From assembly GCA_040882465.1 (NCBI GenBank), contig JBBEBG010000026.1, forward strand, positions 108,518 through 172,517: a stretch of 64,000 nucleotides of DNA, given 5' to 3'. The notes beneath the pieces are model-generated. The model was not told the DNA's origin, made no database searches, and was given only the letters and a program-made list of their open reading frames with translations. Origin of the DNA: Gemmatimonadota bacterium (GTDB lineage Bacteria > Gemmatimonadota > Gemmatimonadetes > Longimicrobiales > Gaopeijiaceae). A program made the translations under genes and the position numbers. Of this stretch, positions 28,758 through 37,207 are shown piece after piece; within the stretch, counting starts at the first letter, position 1, and each line of letters opens with the position of its first letter.

Positions 28758-30351
28758 TCTCGGGACGACCGAAGCTACCCGGAGCGCGCCGGAACCCCCT
28801 CACCGCCCAGGGCGGCGGTGGGGCCCCGTCCTCGTCGCCGTCATGGCCGCGTTACTGGCATGGCTCCTCTCTCCCGAGCTCTCGCGGCCAGTGGCGGAAG
28901 GGGGACATTTCGGGCTGACGTCGCTCCTCCCCGCGCTCACCACGCTCGTCCTCGTCTTCCTCACGAGGGACGTTGTGAGCTCCCTCTTTCTCGGAATCGT
29001 CGTCGCGGGAATCGTCGTCTCCGACCTCGACATCGTGGACCGCTTCCTCCTTCCCTCGCTCGCGACGAATTCCTTCGCCGTCATCCTCCTCGTCTACCTC
29101 TGGGCGCTCGGTGGACTCATCGGCTTGTGGACCCGGACGGGGGGGGCGCGCGAGTTCGCGCGTTGGGCTTCCTCCCGGATGGTCCATGGTCCGCGCTCGG
29201 CGAAATTCTTCGCCTGGCTCATGGGGGTGGTATTTCACCAGGGAGGGACGATTTCGACCGTCCTCGCGGGAACCACGGTCAAGGCGGTGACCGACGAACA
29301 GGGGGTTTCCCACGAGGAGCTGGCGTACATCGTGGACTCTACCGCTTCACCGGTTGCGACCGTCATCCCGCTGAACGCATGGCCCCTTTACGTGGCAGGG
29401 CTCGTGGTCGGGACGGTCCCCTACTTCGCGACGGAGCAGGACGCCCTCGCATTTTTTTTCCGCTCCGTCCCGCTGAACTTCTACGCGCTTTTCGCCGTGA
29501 CCACGACGCTCCTCTTCGCGCTGGAGCTCCTTCCGTGGGAAGGGCGAAGGATGCGGGCCGCCCGGAAACGGGCCCGCACGACCGGTGCGCTCGACGGTCC
29601 CGGCTCCGCGCCGCTGGCCGCCGGAGAGCTCACGACCGTGAACGTCGCCAAGGGTTATGATGCCGGCGTCGCGGATTTCGCGGTCCCTATTCTGGTCCTC
29701 ATCGGAGTTGCGATGACGGGGGTCATCGGACCGCTCCTCTCGGCGATTCGCGCGGGCGACATGGGGATCTTCCTCGCGGGAATCGCCGTGCCGATCGCGC
29801 AGGCTTTTGGCCTCGCGGTCCTCGCCGCGATCGGTCTCGCGCTCGCAAAGGGGATGTCGCTGGGGGACGCGATCGGCGGCTTCGTGGAGGGGTGCAAAGG
29901 AGTGACGATCGGCGCCCTGATCCTCGCCCTCGCCGTGACCCTCGGGACCGTCTCCCGGGAGCTCGGAACGGGGAACTACATCGTGGAGACGGTCGCGGGA
30001 AGGGTGAACGCGGCACTCCTCCCGGCCCTCTTCATGTTCGTGTGCATGGCGGTGTCCTTTTCCATCGGAACGTCATGGGGGACGTACGCGGTCGTCTTCC
30101 CGCTCGCGATGCCGCTCGCATACGCGGTGCACCCCGATCCCTTTTACCTGTCGGTGACCTTCGGAGCGGTGTTGGGAGGGGCGGTTTTCGGGGACCAATG
30201 TTCTCCGATCTCGGACACGACGATCCTGTCGAGCCTCGCCTGCGGATGCGACGTGATGGATCACGTCACCACCCAACTTCCCCTCGCACTCGCATGTGCG
30301 GCGGCCGGGGCCGGGCTGACGACTCTCTTCGCGGTGGTAGCGTTGGGGTAA
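28747..30351 (+). CDS. NhaC-family Na+/H+ antiporter
   Basis: A 534-aa integral-membrane transporter of the NhaC (COG1757) type with about 11-12 hydrophobic segments, each 18-22 residues. Conserved features are FHQGGTISTVLAGTTVKAVTD, the paired AYIVDSTASPVATVIPLNAWPLYV, and the C-terminal AVFGDQCSPISDTTILSSLACGCDVMDHVTTQLP, a family signature. The last is thought to line the ion site. Cytoplasmic N-terminus of about 25 residues. Start: TTG at 28747 after GGAGAG, overlapping the previous stop. Na+, K+ or amino-acid/proton exchange cannot be told apart from sequence. Confidence 0.9.
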   Translation: MSDDLGTTEATRSAPEPPHRPGRRWGPVLVAVMAALLAWLLSPELSRPVAEGGHFGLTSLLPALTTLVLVFLTRDVVSSLFLGIVVAGIVVSDLDIVDRFLLPSLATNSFAVILLVYLWALGGLIGLWTRTGGAREFARWASSRMVHGPRSAKFFAWLMGVVFHQGGTISTVLAGTTVKAVTDEQGVSHEELAYIVDSTASPVATVIPLNAWPLYVAGLVVGTVPYFATEQDALAFFFRSVPLNFYALFAVTTTLLFALELLPWEGRRMRAARKRARTTGALDGPGSAPLAAGELTTVNVAKGYDAGVADFAVPILVLIGVAMTGVIGPLLSAIRAGDMGIFLAGIAVPIAQAFGLAVLAAIGLALAKGMSLGDAIGGFVEGCKGVTIGALILALAVTLGTVSRELGTGNYIVETVAGRVNAALLPALFMFVCMAVSFSIGTSWGTYAVVFPLAMPLAYAVHPDPFYLSVTFGAVLGGAVFGDQCSPISDTTILSSLACGCDVMDHVTTQLPLALACAAAGAGLTTLFAVVALG

Positions 30352-30356
30352 GGCGG

Positions 30357-30602
30357 TTACTTCTTCGAGCGCTTTTTGGCCTTCCGGTACCTCTTGGCGG
30401 CTTCCTCGGCCGTTGCGGCGTCGAGGAACTTGTGCTCGACAAGTAGCTCCAGGAGGCGTTCCCCCCGGTCGGGGACCGGGGTCTTGCTGATCACGCGAGC
30501 GAAGGCGATACGGTCCTTTTCTTTGATGTCGTCCAGGATCCTGATCGGAACTCCATAACGGAGCAGGATCCGTTTGGCGTCGACCGCCACCGAATCGCTC
30601 AA
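30357..30602 (-). CDS. Small lysine-rich hypothetical protein
   Basis: An 81-aa protein with a helix-rich core (ILLRYGVPIRILDDIKEKDRIAFARVIS) and a basic tail ending AAKRYRKAKKRSKK. I recognise no family. TTG at 30602 is the best start because AAGGAGG lies 5 nt upstream; the longer frame to ATG 30674 has no SD. A nucleic-acid-binding or ribosome-associated role is conceivable from the basic tail, but this is a guess. It is convergent to NhaC with 5 bp between the stops. Confidence 0.55.
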   Translation of the reverse strand: MSDSVAVDAKRILLRYGVPIRILDDIKEKDRIAFARVISKTPVPDRGERLLELLVEHKFLDAATAEEAAKRYRKAKKRSKK

Positions 30603-30738
30603 GTTGGCCTCCTTCACCCAGGGAAACCTCACCTCCGAAGGCTCCAATCTAAAACTCCGGAGGGCCGGACCCAAACATTTGCTTCCGGCTCTCCTGTCCG
30701 ACGGGACGCATGTCGCGTGTCCGATCCCGCCCGGGGGG

Positions 30739-31398
30739 TCAACCGCCCAGCGGGATCGCGAGCATGAGGAAGAGGTCCGTTTGGAGGTCGCTTTCCTCAG
30801 CGCCCTCGGGTCCTTCGCCCGGCTCGAAGCGGGAGAGATACGCGGAGAGCTCGAGCTGGGGCTCCAGGCCGAGCAGATCGAATTCGAGGCCGACGCCCAA
30901 CTGACCGGCGAAACGTGTCTGGTCCTCCAGGACCGAGCTCCAATCCCCGTCGTCGGTGAGCTGGCCCGGGTCGAAGTCGTAGCGCTTCACTCCGGCGCCC
31001 ACGAGAAGGTTGGGGCGGAAAAACAGGATCCGGGGGAGAGGGTGAAGCACCAACCCCACGGTGGCGGTCAGGAGTGTGCTCCTCGCATCGCAGCTTTCAC
31101 ATCCGACGCCGCTGATGGGAACGTCGGATGCCGTGGCATAGTTGACTTGGGCCCTCAGGCTACCGAGCTCCAGCGCGAGTCCCAGCCCCACCGTGGAGGA
31201 CTTTTTTCCCGCCTCGAAGAGGTTTTCCCCGCCATCGGTAACCTCCGTGAGGTCGGTGAGCGGCGTATACAGTCCGACCTGGGGAAGGAGTCGCAGCCCT
31301 CCCTGCCCCGCGGCGATTTGTGGGAGGGCAAGAAGCGCAACGAGTGACAGAGCGACCCGAGGGCCAGCCTGTCGAAGGATTCGTGCTCCGAATTGCAT
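30739..31398 (-). CDS. Exported outer-membrane beta-barrel-like protein
   Basis: A 219-aa protein with a clear signal peptide (ILRQAGPRVALSLVALLALPQIAAG) and mature start QGGLRLLPQVG. The mature part has alternating beta-strand patterns (VGLGLALELGSLRAQVNYA, LLTATVGLVLHPLP, GQLGVGLEFDLLGLEPQLELSAYLSRF) and ends in an aromatic/hydrophobic strand LMLAIPLGG. This suits a small 8-stranded barrel of the OmpA/OmpW kind, but the specific family was not recognised. Start taken at ATG 31398, directly before the signal peptide; upstream in-frame sequence is non-conserved. It is divergent from the DtxR/MntR regulator gene. Confidence 0.6.
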   Translation of the reverse strand: MQFGARILRQAGPRVALSLVALLALPQIAAGQGGLRLLPQVGLYTPLTDLTEVTDGGENLFEAGKKSSTVGLGLALELGSLRAQVNYATASDVPISGVGCESCDARSTLLTATVGLVLHPLPRILFFRPNLLVGAGVKRYDFDPGQLTDDGDWSSVLEDQTRFAGQLGVGLEFDLLGLEPQLELSAYLSRFEPGEGPEGAEESDLQTDLFLMLAIPLGG

Positions 31399-31550
31399 GG
31401 AATGGCTCCGGTTCCAGGGGGAAAGGATCCCGCTCGCGCGGATTGCGGTCCAGGGCAAGAATGGCAAGAAAGATGCCGGTCGGCTCGCCTCCCCATTCCC
31501 CGCGCGGTAAATTGACTGCCCGTTTCGCGCCACTTCCGGGACGACAACGC

Positions 31551-32237
31551 ATGGCCGAAGATGAAGGCCCCAGCCTTTCGCGCTCCGTCGAAGACTACCT
31601 CAAGGCGATTTATGCCCTTTCCGAGAGTGGAGCCGCCGCCTCCACGAGCGAGATCGCGGCGGCCCTGGAAGTACAGCCCGCCTCCGTGAGCGGGATGATC
31701 AAGAGGCTCGCGGAATTCGGATACGTCGAACATGCCCCCTACCGGGGGGTCCATCTGACCCCCGAAGGGAGCCGCGAAGCGCTTCGGATCATCCGCAGGC
31801 ATCGGATTCTCGAGACTTATCTGAGCCAGCGCCTCGGATTTTCTTGGGACGACGTCCACCAGGAAGCCGAGCGCCTCGAACACGCGGCCTCGGACGCGCT
31901 GATCGAGCGCATGGCGGCCGCGCTCGAGCACCCCCGCCACGATCCGCACGGTGCGCCGATCCCCACGCCGAGCGGGGATGTGGAGGCGACGGACCACCCG
32001 AACCTCGCCGACGTGGCAGTCGGGAGTCGTGTCCAGATTCGGGCCGTTCAGGACGAGGACTCGGACCGCCTCCGGTACCTGGAGGCCCGCGGCCTCCTTC
32101 CCGGAGTCCTCCTCTCCATTGACGCGCGCGCACCCTTCAACGGACCTATTACGGTCCGCGTCGGTGGTCGACGCGGGACGCTCCAGACGATCGGGCACGA
32201 TCTCGCCCGCCGAATCCGGGTCGCCGTCGCCGAATAG
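31551..32237 (+). CDS. DtxR/MntR-family metal-dependent repressor
   Basis: A 228-aa Fe2+/Mn2+-responsive repressor with three domains. Residues 10-70 are the winged helix (VEDYLKAIYALSESGAAASTSEIAAALEVQPASVSGMIKRLAEFGYVE...PYRGVHLTPEG). Residues 75-140 are the dimerisation/metal domain, with probable ligands in RRHRILETYL and HQEAERLEHAASD. Residues 150-228 are the SH3-like C-terminal FeoA-type domain (GSRVQIRAVQDEDSDRLRYLEARGLLPG). The ATG at 31551 begins the conserved region; the frame is open for 77 codons upstream without homology. Its regulon is not visible here, but it is divergent from an outer-membrane protein. Confidence 0.9.
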   Translation: MAEDEGPSLSRSVEDYLKAIYALSESGAAASTSEIAAALEVQPASVSGMIKRLAEFGYVEHAPYRGVHLTPEGSREALRIIRRHRILETYLSQRLGFSWDDVHQEAERLEHAASDALIERMAAALEHPRHDPHGAPIPTPSGDVEATDHPNLADVAVGSRVQIRAVQDEDSDRLRYLEARGLLPGVLLSIDARAPFNGPITVRVGGRRGTLQTIGHDLARRIRVAVAE

Positions 32238-32299
32238 GCGCCCGCGGCCTGCGCCGGGCCCGTTCCGGCCCGTCCGTACCGTCTGGGTCGTCCCGCGAC

Positions 32300-32335
32300 A
32301 AAAAAGGGACCCGGCGAGTTCCCCCGCCGGGCCCC
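32300..32335 (-). terminator. Rho-independent terminator for the 54-aa ORF
   Basis: Minus strand: 10-bp stem with one mismatch (GGGGCCCGGCG / CGCCGGGTCCC) and an 8-nt loop, followed by TTTTTT. It lies about 30 bp after the stop of the small ORF at 32367-32531 and points the same way. Confidence 0.8.
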
Positions 32336-32366
32336 GATCGCTCCATCGAGCGTCACCGATCGGGCG

Positions 32367-32531
32367 TTAGCGCCGTGCCGCGCCCAGTCTCTCCGCTATC
32401 GCGCCGGAACGCGGCGCACTCCGGACCGAGACCAACTCGATTCGCCGAGTCACCCGAGGCGCCCGAGTCGAAAGCTCTGGGTAGGTATATTCATGCCGGT
32501 TCTGGAATCTCCGGCTGGTATGTCTGAGCAT
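32367..32531 (-). CDS. Small basic ORF (54 aa) with strong SD and terminator
   Basis: This short frame encodes MLRHTSRRFQNRHEYTYPEL followed by 34 further residues ending in AERLGAARR. AAGGAG sits 5 nt before the ATG (AAGGAGACACGATG), and a perfect intrinsic terminator lies just after the TAA, so it has the hallmarks of an independent small gene. It is rich in arginine and contains a PELSTRAPRVTRRIELVS segment. I know no family. It is not a convincing lasso precursor despite a YxxPxL match (no Gly/Thr leader pattern, no Gly core start). Possible roles: small DNA/RNA-binding protein or leader peptide. It is 124 bp downstream of the lipoprotein gene. Confidence 0.6.
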   Translation of the reverse strand: MLRHTSRRFQNRHEYTYPELSTRAPRVTRRIELVSVRSAPRSGAIAERLGAARR

Positions 32532-32654
32532 CGTGTCTCCTTCTCACAGTCCCCCTGGATCTCCCCTCACCTCACCCACGCCGGAGGACCCGGGCCCGGG
32601 TGATTCCCCTCACTCACATTCCCCTACGAGGGGGATGCTGTAGAGTTTCAAAGG

Positions 32655-33269
32655 TTAGATGCGCAGGGAGTCGAGGAGGAGATCGCCGGGGAGGAAGGAG
32701 CGGTGCAGATTTCGAATCCTCCATCCCTCGGATGATCCAATGAGAAGAACGGTTTCGTGCATCTGTCCGACCATCCGTGCCGCCCCGTCGGGACCGGGCT
32801 CGAAGACCCCGAGACGGGTCACGAGAAATGCCGTTCCCCCGGAAAAAAGCGTCGCCCGGCTCGCCACGGGCTCGAGGGTGACCCCATCCGCATGCCGGCG
32901 GCGGAGCTCGAGGAGAAGCTCCCCCCTGGTTGCCGCTTCCGATGCCTCCCCGACCAAGGCATCCACGAGGGTGGCATCCCCGTCCACCAATGCGAGGGCC
33001 CGGGAAAGGTCGCCGGCGGCGACCGAGTTCCTGAAATGTTCGATCGTTTGGAGGGCGGCCGCTTCGGAGAGTTCGGCGGAGGGTGCGCCTCCGAGGGCCT
33101 CATTCTCCTCCTCGGCGGGAGTCGTATCGGGTCCGCCTCTCGGCTCGAAAGTGCACGCGGCGAAGACCAGGGGAAGGAGGATCGTGCCTACGGCGAGCCC
33201 AACGTCTCCTCGGGCCACCCAACGCGGGGTGAAGCCGGGGACGCGATGCCGCTTGTCCGGCTGCGTCAC
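32655..33269 (-). CDS. Lipoprotein with nuclear-transport-factor-2-like (SnoaL-type) domain
   Basis: A 204-aa predicted lipoprotein. The hydrophobic segment GLAVGTILLPLVFAAC ends in a lipobox Cys, with Gly/Glu-rich spacer EEENEALGGAPSAE before the folded domain. Residues about 70-200 (AALQTIEHFRNSVAAGDLSRALALVDGDATLVDALVGE... through MHETVLLIGSSEGWRIRNLHRSF) have the alternation and the helix-then-sheet order of the SnoaL/NTF2-like fold. GTG at 33269 overlaps the previous stop (GTGA), so it is translationally coupled to the 137-aa gene. An alternative GTG at 33218 would shorten the n-region. Ligand or substrate unknown. Confidence 0.7.
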   Translation of the reverse strand: MTQPDKRHRVPGFTPRWVARGDVGLAVGTILLPLVFAACTFEPRGGPDTTPAEEENEALGGAPSAELSEAAALQTIEHFRNSVAAGDLSRALALVDGDATLVDALVGEASEAATRGELLLELRRRHADGVTLEPVASRATLFSGGTAFLVTRLGVFEPGPDGAARMVGQMHETVLLIGSSEGWRIRNLHRSFLPGDLLLDSLRI

Positions 33270-33679
33270 GGGCCCCTGTGGCGGTAGATTCCGACCCGAA
33301 GGGGAGGGTCGACGCGCCAACGGAAGTAGATCCGGTTTTCCCCGTCGACGATGATCCCCTCTTTTTTGTCCCGAGCCTTCGGGTAGTCCACCCCCTGCTC
33401 GCTCTCGACGACCAGGACCTCTCCGGCCCCCAGCCCGTCCAGGAGCCTCTCGATCTTCTCCTTCAGCCTCTCCAGAAGGAGCGCCTCGGCTTCGGTCTGG
33501 ACCGGGCCGTCGGATTCGGAGGCGAGCGACTCTTCTCTGACTTTTTCGTATTCCTTCGCGAAGGTTTCCGCAGGGACGGAGAAGTTTCGATCCCTTCGGA
33601 AGCCGATCTCGCTCAGCGCGTTCGAGTCGAAGTCCGTGACGACGGACTGGAGAGAGGTGCCGTACCGTCGAAGGAGCAT
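33266..33679 (-). CDS. Conserved hypothetical protein (137 aa)
   Basis: The protein starts MLLRRYGTSLQSVVTDFDSNALSEIGFRRD and includes a charged helical stretch (FAKEYEKVREESLASE... ALLLERLKEKIERLLDGL) and a C-terminal beta-rich part (EVLVVESEQGVDYPKARDKKEGIIVDGENRIYFRWRVDPPLRVGIYR). I do not recognise a family; the shape suggests a small cytoplasmic alpha+beta protein. ATG at 33679 is 5 bp past the DEAD-box stop, with a GAAGGA SD. It sits between the helicase and the lipoprotein in the same operon. The long upstream part of the open frame overlaps the helicase and is not real. Confidence 0.6.
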   Translation of the reverse strand: MLLRRYGTSLQSVVTDFDSNALSEIGFRRDRNFSVPAETFAKEYEKVREESLASESDGPVQTEAEALLLERLKEKIERLLDGLGAGEVLVVESEQGVDYPKARDKKEGIIVDGENRIYFRWRVDPPLRVGIYRHRGP

Positions 33680-33684
33680 GCCGA

Positions 33685-34938
33685 TCAGTCCTTGAAGTCG
33701 AGAAGTGCCGAGAGCTCTTCGTCGGAGAGATCCTGGGCGGATCGGGACCCCATTCCGCGGCCCGATCGCGAGTGTTTGTTGCGGGCGCGCTCCTCCCGCA
33801 TCCCGCCACCGGAGTAGTCGAACTCGGCAACCGAAAAGCGCGGGAGGGTCCGCCCGAGGCGGAGCTCGATCGAGCGGAGGTACCCGAGGTCGGCGCCCGT
33901 GACGAAGGTCACCGCAGTCCCTACCGCGCCGGCCCGACCCGTCCGCCCAATACGGTGCACGTAGTCCTCGGGGTCGGTCGGGACGTCGAAGTTCACCACG
34001 TGTGAGATCCCCTCCACATCGAGTCCCCGCTGGGCCACGTCCGTGGCGACCAGCACGCGCACCTTCCCCGAGGCGAACCGCTCGAGTGCGCGCACACGGT
34101 GCTGCATGGGACGGTCGGAATGCATGGTGTCCACTCCGATCCCGTCGCTCTCGAGGCGTCCGCGGAGGACCTCCGCCCCGGCCTTCGTGCGGGTGAAGAT
34201 CAGCACCTGGTCCCACCCCGGCTCCGAGAGGAGCTTCACGATCAACTCGGGCTTGTGCTCGGGCTTGACCGTGTAGATCCGCTCCTCGATCCCCTCCGCG
34301 GTTGTCCCCTCGGGCGTCGCCTCGACCCACTCCGCGTCTCGAGTGATCTGAAGCGCGAGCGCATGGACACCGTGGGGCATCGTGGCCGAAAAGAGCATAC
34401 TCTGGCGCTGTTTCGGCGACTTCCTCAGGACCGATTCGATCTGGGGGCGGAATCCCATGTCGAGCATGCGGTCCGCTTCGTCGAGGACGAGGACCTTCAG
34501 GTTCGAGAGGTCCACGTTGCCCCGGTCCAGGTGGTCGTTGAATCGTCCCGGCGTCGCCGTGAGGATCTCGTATCCCCCCTTCAGCGCATCGATCTGGGGC
34601 CCGTAGCCCACCCCGCCGACGATGTCCGCGACCCGGAGATCGCTCCCCCGCGCGAGCTCCCTGGCGTCCTCCGCAACCTGTTGGGCGAGCTCTCGCGTGG
34701 GGCAGAGCACGAGAATCTGGAGCCCCGCCCCGGAGCTCACGCGGTCGAGCGAAGGGAGGATGAAAGCTCCGGTCTTCCCCGTTCCGGTCTGCGCGATCCC
34801 CACCAGGTCTTTGCCCAGGAGTGCGGCCGGAATCGCCCTCGCCTGAATCGGGGTGGGGACGGTCCAGCCGATGGCTTCGACCGCCTCCAGTCGCTCCGCC
34901 GAGAGACCCAGGCCCGTGAATCCTTCACCCTCTCCCAA
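33685..34938 (-). CDS. DEAD-box RNA helicase
   Basis: A 417-aa ATP-dependent RNA helicase of the RhlE/DbpA-type core. Motifs in order: Q-motif FTGLGLSAERLEAVEAIGWTVPTPIQ, motif I AQTGTGKTGAF, Ia PTRELAQQV, GG and TPGR motifs (ATPGRFNDHL), II VLDEADRMLDMGF, III FSATMP, then C-terminal IV RTKAGAEVL, V ATDVAQRGLDVEGISHVVNFDVP and VI YVHRIGRTGRAG. The short Gly/Arg-rich tail (HSRSGRGMGSRS) ends in ALLDFKD. TTG 34938 is preceded by AAAGGCGG; the longer frame upstream has no helicase homology and overlaps the divergent phosphatase region. It is the first gene of a three-gene minus-strand operon. Confidence 0.92.
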   Translation of the reverse strand: MGEGEGFTGLGLSAERLEAVEAIGWTVPTPIQARAIPAALLGKDLVGIAQTGTGKTGAFILPSLDRVSSGAGLQILVLCPTRELAQQVAEDARELARGSDLRVADIVGGVGYGPQIDALKGGYEILTATPGRFNDHLDRGNVDLSNLKVLVLDEADRMLDMGFRPQIESVLRKSPKQRQSMLFSATMPHGVHALALQITRDAEWVEATPEGTTAEGIEERIYTVKPEHKPELIVKLLSEPGWDQVLIFTRTKAGAEVLRGRLESDGIGVDTMHSDRPMQHRVRALERFASGKVRVLVATDVAQRGLDVEGISHVVNFDVPTDPEDYVHRIGRTGRAGAVGTAVTFVTGADLGYLRSIELRLGRTLPRFSVAEFDYSGGGMREERARNKHSRSGRGMGSRSAQDLSDEELSALLDFKD

Positions 34939-35082
34939 GAAGTACCGCCTTTGTGGGGGTGCCGCCGTCGTTCTTGCAGGTGATAGTTTAAGAGATTCCT
35001 CCCGATCCGCCCACGTCCCGGGGGCCGCATGGGCGCCCGACCACAGGTCCGCGCCTCCTCCGGAAACCGATCCCGAACGACC

Positions 35083-35589
35083 ATGCCCGAGTCCCGCGAT
35101 CCGACCAGAGCGACGAGCGTTCTCTTCGTTTGCCTTGGCAACATCTGCCGCTCTCCCCTCGCGGAAGGTGTGTTCGCGCACCTCGTTCGGGAGGCGGGAA
35201 GGGAGGCGATCTACCGAGCCGACTCGGCGGGGACCGGCCACTGGCACGTAGGAGAGCCACCGGATCCCCGCTCCGTGGGAGTGGCCGAGCGGCACGGGAT
35301 CGCCCTCAGTGGAGTGGCCCGGCAGGTGGATCCCAGTGACTTCCGCAGCTTCGATCGGATCGTCGCGATGGACCGCGACAACTTGCGCGAGCTCCGCCGG
35401 ATCTCGCCGAAGGGAGAAGGTACCGGACTTCTCTCCCTCCTTCGCGAGTTCGATCTCGAAGCGGAAGGAGAGCTGTCGGTCCCCGATCCGTATTACGGAG
35501 GTCCGGACGGGTTCGAGAAGGTTTTCGCAATGGTGTATCGGTCCTGCGCGAGGCTTCTCGAGGATCTCGAGGCGGAACGCGCGCGGTGA
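35083..35589 (+). CDS. Low-molecular-weight protein-tyrosine-phosphatase-like enzyme
   Basis: A 168-aa phosphatase of the LMW-PTP family. The P-loop VCLGNICRSPLAEGVF (C-x5-R nucleophile loop) is intact, as are the SAGTGHWHVGEPPD segment and the general-acid loop VPDPYYGG with its DP motif. The start is ATG 35083, because 18 upstream residues are unlike the family. It overlaps the fructosamine kinase gene by GTGA. That pairing is known in other bacteria, where the phosphatase acts on ribulosamine/erythrulosamine phosphate, so its substrate may be a glycated-protein adduct and not phosphotyrosine. This is inference from context. Confidence 0.92.
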   Translation: MPESRDPTRATSVLFVCLGNICRSPLAEGVFAHLVREAGREAIYRADSAGTGHWHVGEPPDPRSVGVAERHGIALSGVARQVDPSDFRSFDRIVAMDRDNLRELRRISPKGEGTGLLSLLREFDLEAEGELSVPDPYYGGPDGFEKVFAMVYRSCARLLEDLEAERAR

Positions 35590-36503
35590 GGGCGGGCGGA
35601 GTCCCGGCCCAGGTGGCCGAGGAGGCGTCGCGGGCGCTCGGCGGAAGGGGCGCAGGGCGCCCCTTCCGCCGGGTCCAGGCCCTCGGAGGAGGGTGCGTCC
35701 ACCGCGCGGCCCATGTGGAGACGGAGGAGGGAACCGCGGCCTTTCTCAAGTGGTCGGGCGAGGGCGTATTCACCGGATTCGGGGTGGAAGCCCGGGGGCT
35801 ACTCGCCCTCGCGGAAAGGGGTGGGGTGAGGGTCCCGAAGGTCTTGGGTTTTAGCTCGGGGGAAAGTGGCGCCGCAGGTTGGCTCCTTCTCGAGTTCGTC
35901 CGTCCCGGGGCTCCCGGGAGCGCGATTCCCGAGCGGCTGGGAGAGGGACTCGCCACCCTCCATCGACCTCTCTCGAAGGGAGCGCCGGGGTGGGAGGAGG
36001 AAGGGTGGATCGGAACGCTGCCGCAGCGGAACGGTCCGGAGCAGGAATGGCCGGCATTTTGGCGGGATTCCCGGCTCCTTCCCCTCCTCTCCAGGCTCGA
36101 GCACGGCTTCGATCGAAAGACGCGGGCGGGAGCCGAGCAGGTGCTCTCCGCCATCCATGTCGCGCTCGAGGGCTGGCAGGACGACGGTCTTTCCCTCCTC
36201 CACGGCGACCTCTGGAGCGGGAATGTCCTCTGGGACGAATCGGGGGATCCGGTCCTCCTGGACCCCGCGGCCTATCGCGGGCATCGTGAGGTGGATCTCG
36301 CGATGATGGAGCTTTTCGGCGGGTTCTCGGGACGGAGCTTCGATGCCTATTTCGCTTTGGCCCCTCTCGCCGCCGGGTACCCGGAGCGCCGCCGCGACGC
36401 CTACCAGCTTTACCCGCTCCTCATGCACCTCGCGCTGTTCGGGGAGGGCTACCTCCCTCGCGTTCGCCACTGCATCCTGCGACTGGCTTCGGCGATCTCC
36501 TGA
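35586..36503 (+). CDS. Fructosamine/ketosamine-3-kinase family protein
   Basis: A 305-aa kinase of the FN3K family, with aminoglycoside-kinase-like fold. Catalytic loop: LLHGDLWSGNVLWDE (HGDLW with Asp base) and metal-binding DPAAYRGHREVDLAMMELFGGF. The N-terminal GGCVHRAAHVETEEG.AAFLKW contains the ATP-binding Lys, and LLLEFVRPG the hinge. The family phosphorylates ketosamines on proteins at the 3-hydroxyl so that the sugar falls off. The GTG start overlaps the phosphatase stop (GTGA), making a two-gene deglycation operon. Bacterial members usually prefer ribulosamine or erythrulosamine. Confidence 0.92.
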   Translation: MRAGGVPAQVAEEASRALGGRGAGRPFRRVQALGGGCVHRAAHVETEEGTAAFLKWSGEGVFTGFGVEARGLLALAERGGVRVPKVLGFSSGESGAAGWLLLEFVRPGAPGSAIPERLGEGLATLHRPLSKGAPGWEEEGWIGTLPQRNGPEQEWPAFWRDSRLLPLLSRLEHGFDRKTRAGAEQVLSAIHVALEGWQDDGLSLLHGDLWSGNVLWDESGDPVLLDPAAYRGHREVDLAMMELFGGFSGRSFDAYFALAPLAAGYPERRRDAYQLYPLLMHLALFGEGYLPRVRHCILRLASAIS

Positions 36504-36521
36504 CTCACGGGCGTGGCGCGG

Positions 36522-37202
36522 CTACCTCCGAAGGGCAACGAGAAGGCCGTCGCCGACGGGGAGAAGGGTCGCGTCGAAGGCCGGGTCACTCCGCAGGTTC
36601 TCGTGGCTCCGTCGGATGGCCTCCGTCGCGGGATCGGTTACGGCCGGATCCAGGACCTGTCCCCTCCAGAGCGCGTTGTCCACCAGGAGGAGGCCTCCGG
36701 GGCGCAGGAGCCTCCGGGCTTCAACGACGTAGGAAGGGAGCCCCTCCTTGTCCGCGTCGAGGAGGATCGCGTCGAACGATCCGTCGGGACCGAGGCTGCG
36801 GAGCACAATGTCCGCCGGGCCCTCGCGGACCTCGACGCGGCCCCCGACCCCCGCTTCGGCGAGGAGCCTCCGGGCGAGCGCGGCTCGTGCGGGATCCACC
36901 TCGATGGTGACGAGGCCAGCCTCGCCATCCGACTCGTCGGGGAGCGCTCGCGCGATCCAGAGCGCCGAATACCCCGCGAGCGTCCCCACCTCGACGACCC
37001 GGCGTGCTTCGGCGATGCGGAGGAGGAGCTGCACGGCTCGCGCGGTGACGGCCGGGAGCTGGATCGTGGGGAGCCCCTCCGCCTCCATGACTTGCCGGAT
37101 GCGGCGAAGGGCGTCGTCTTCGGGCGCGAAGCGGTCGCGAACGTAAGCCTCCGCCGACGCGGAGAAGAAGCTTTCGGCGGTCTCCGGCTCGGGCGATCCC
37201 AT
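36522..37202 (-). CDS. SAM-dependent O-methyltransferase (caffeoyl-CoA OMT type)
   Basis: A 226-aa class I methyltransferase. Motif I VVEVGTLAGYSALWIARAL binds SAM; the acidic residue LVTIEVDPARAALARR follows; FDAILLDADKEGLPSYV and GLLLVDNALWRGQV carry the metal-binding and catalytic residues typical of the COMT/TrmR group (D-x-D/K, DN). Start ATG 37202, 5 bp downstream of the aminotransferase stop, so they are co-transcribed. TrmR-like tRNA hydroxyuridine methylation or a small-molecule catechol activity are both possible. Confidence 0.88.
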   Translation of the reverse strand: MGSPEPETAESFFSASAEAYVRDRFAPEDDALRRIRQVMEAEGLPTIQLPAVTARAVQLLLRIAEARRVVEVGTLAGYSALWIARALPDESDGEAGLVTIEVDPARAALARRLLAEAGVGGRVEVREGPADIVLRSLGPDGSFDAILLDADKEGLPSYVVEARRLLRPGGLLLVDNALWRGQVLDPAVTDPATEAIRRSHENLRSDPAFDATLLPVGDGLLVALRR

Positions 37203-37207
37203 GGCTC

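Noticed and set aside
32367-32531. Second lasso precursor
   Set aside because: A YxxPxL match exists, but the Gly and Thr positions and a Gly-initiated core with Asp/Glu at 7-9 are absent, and no B or C genes are beside it.
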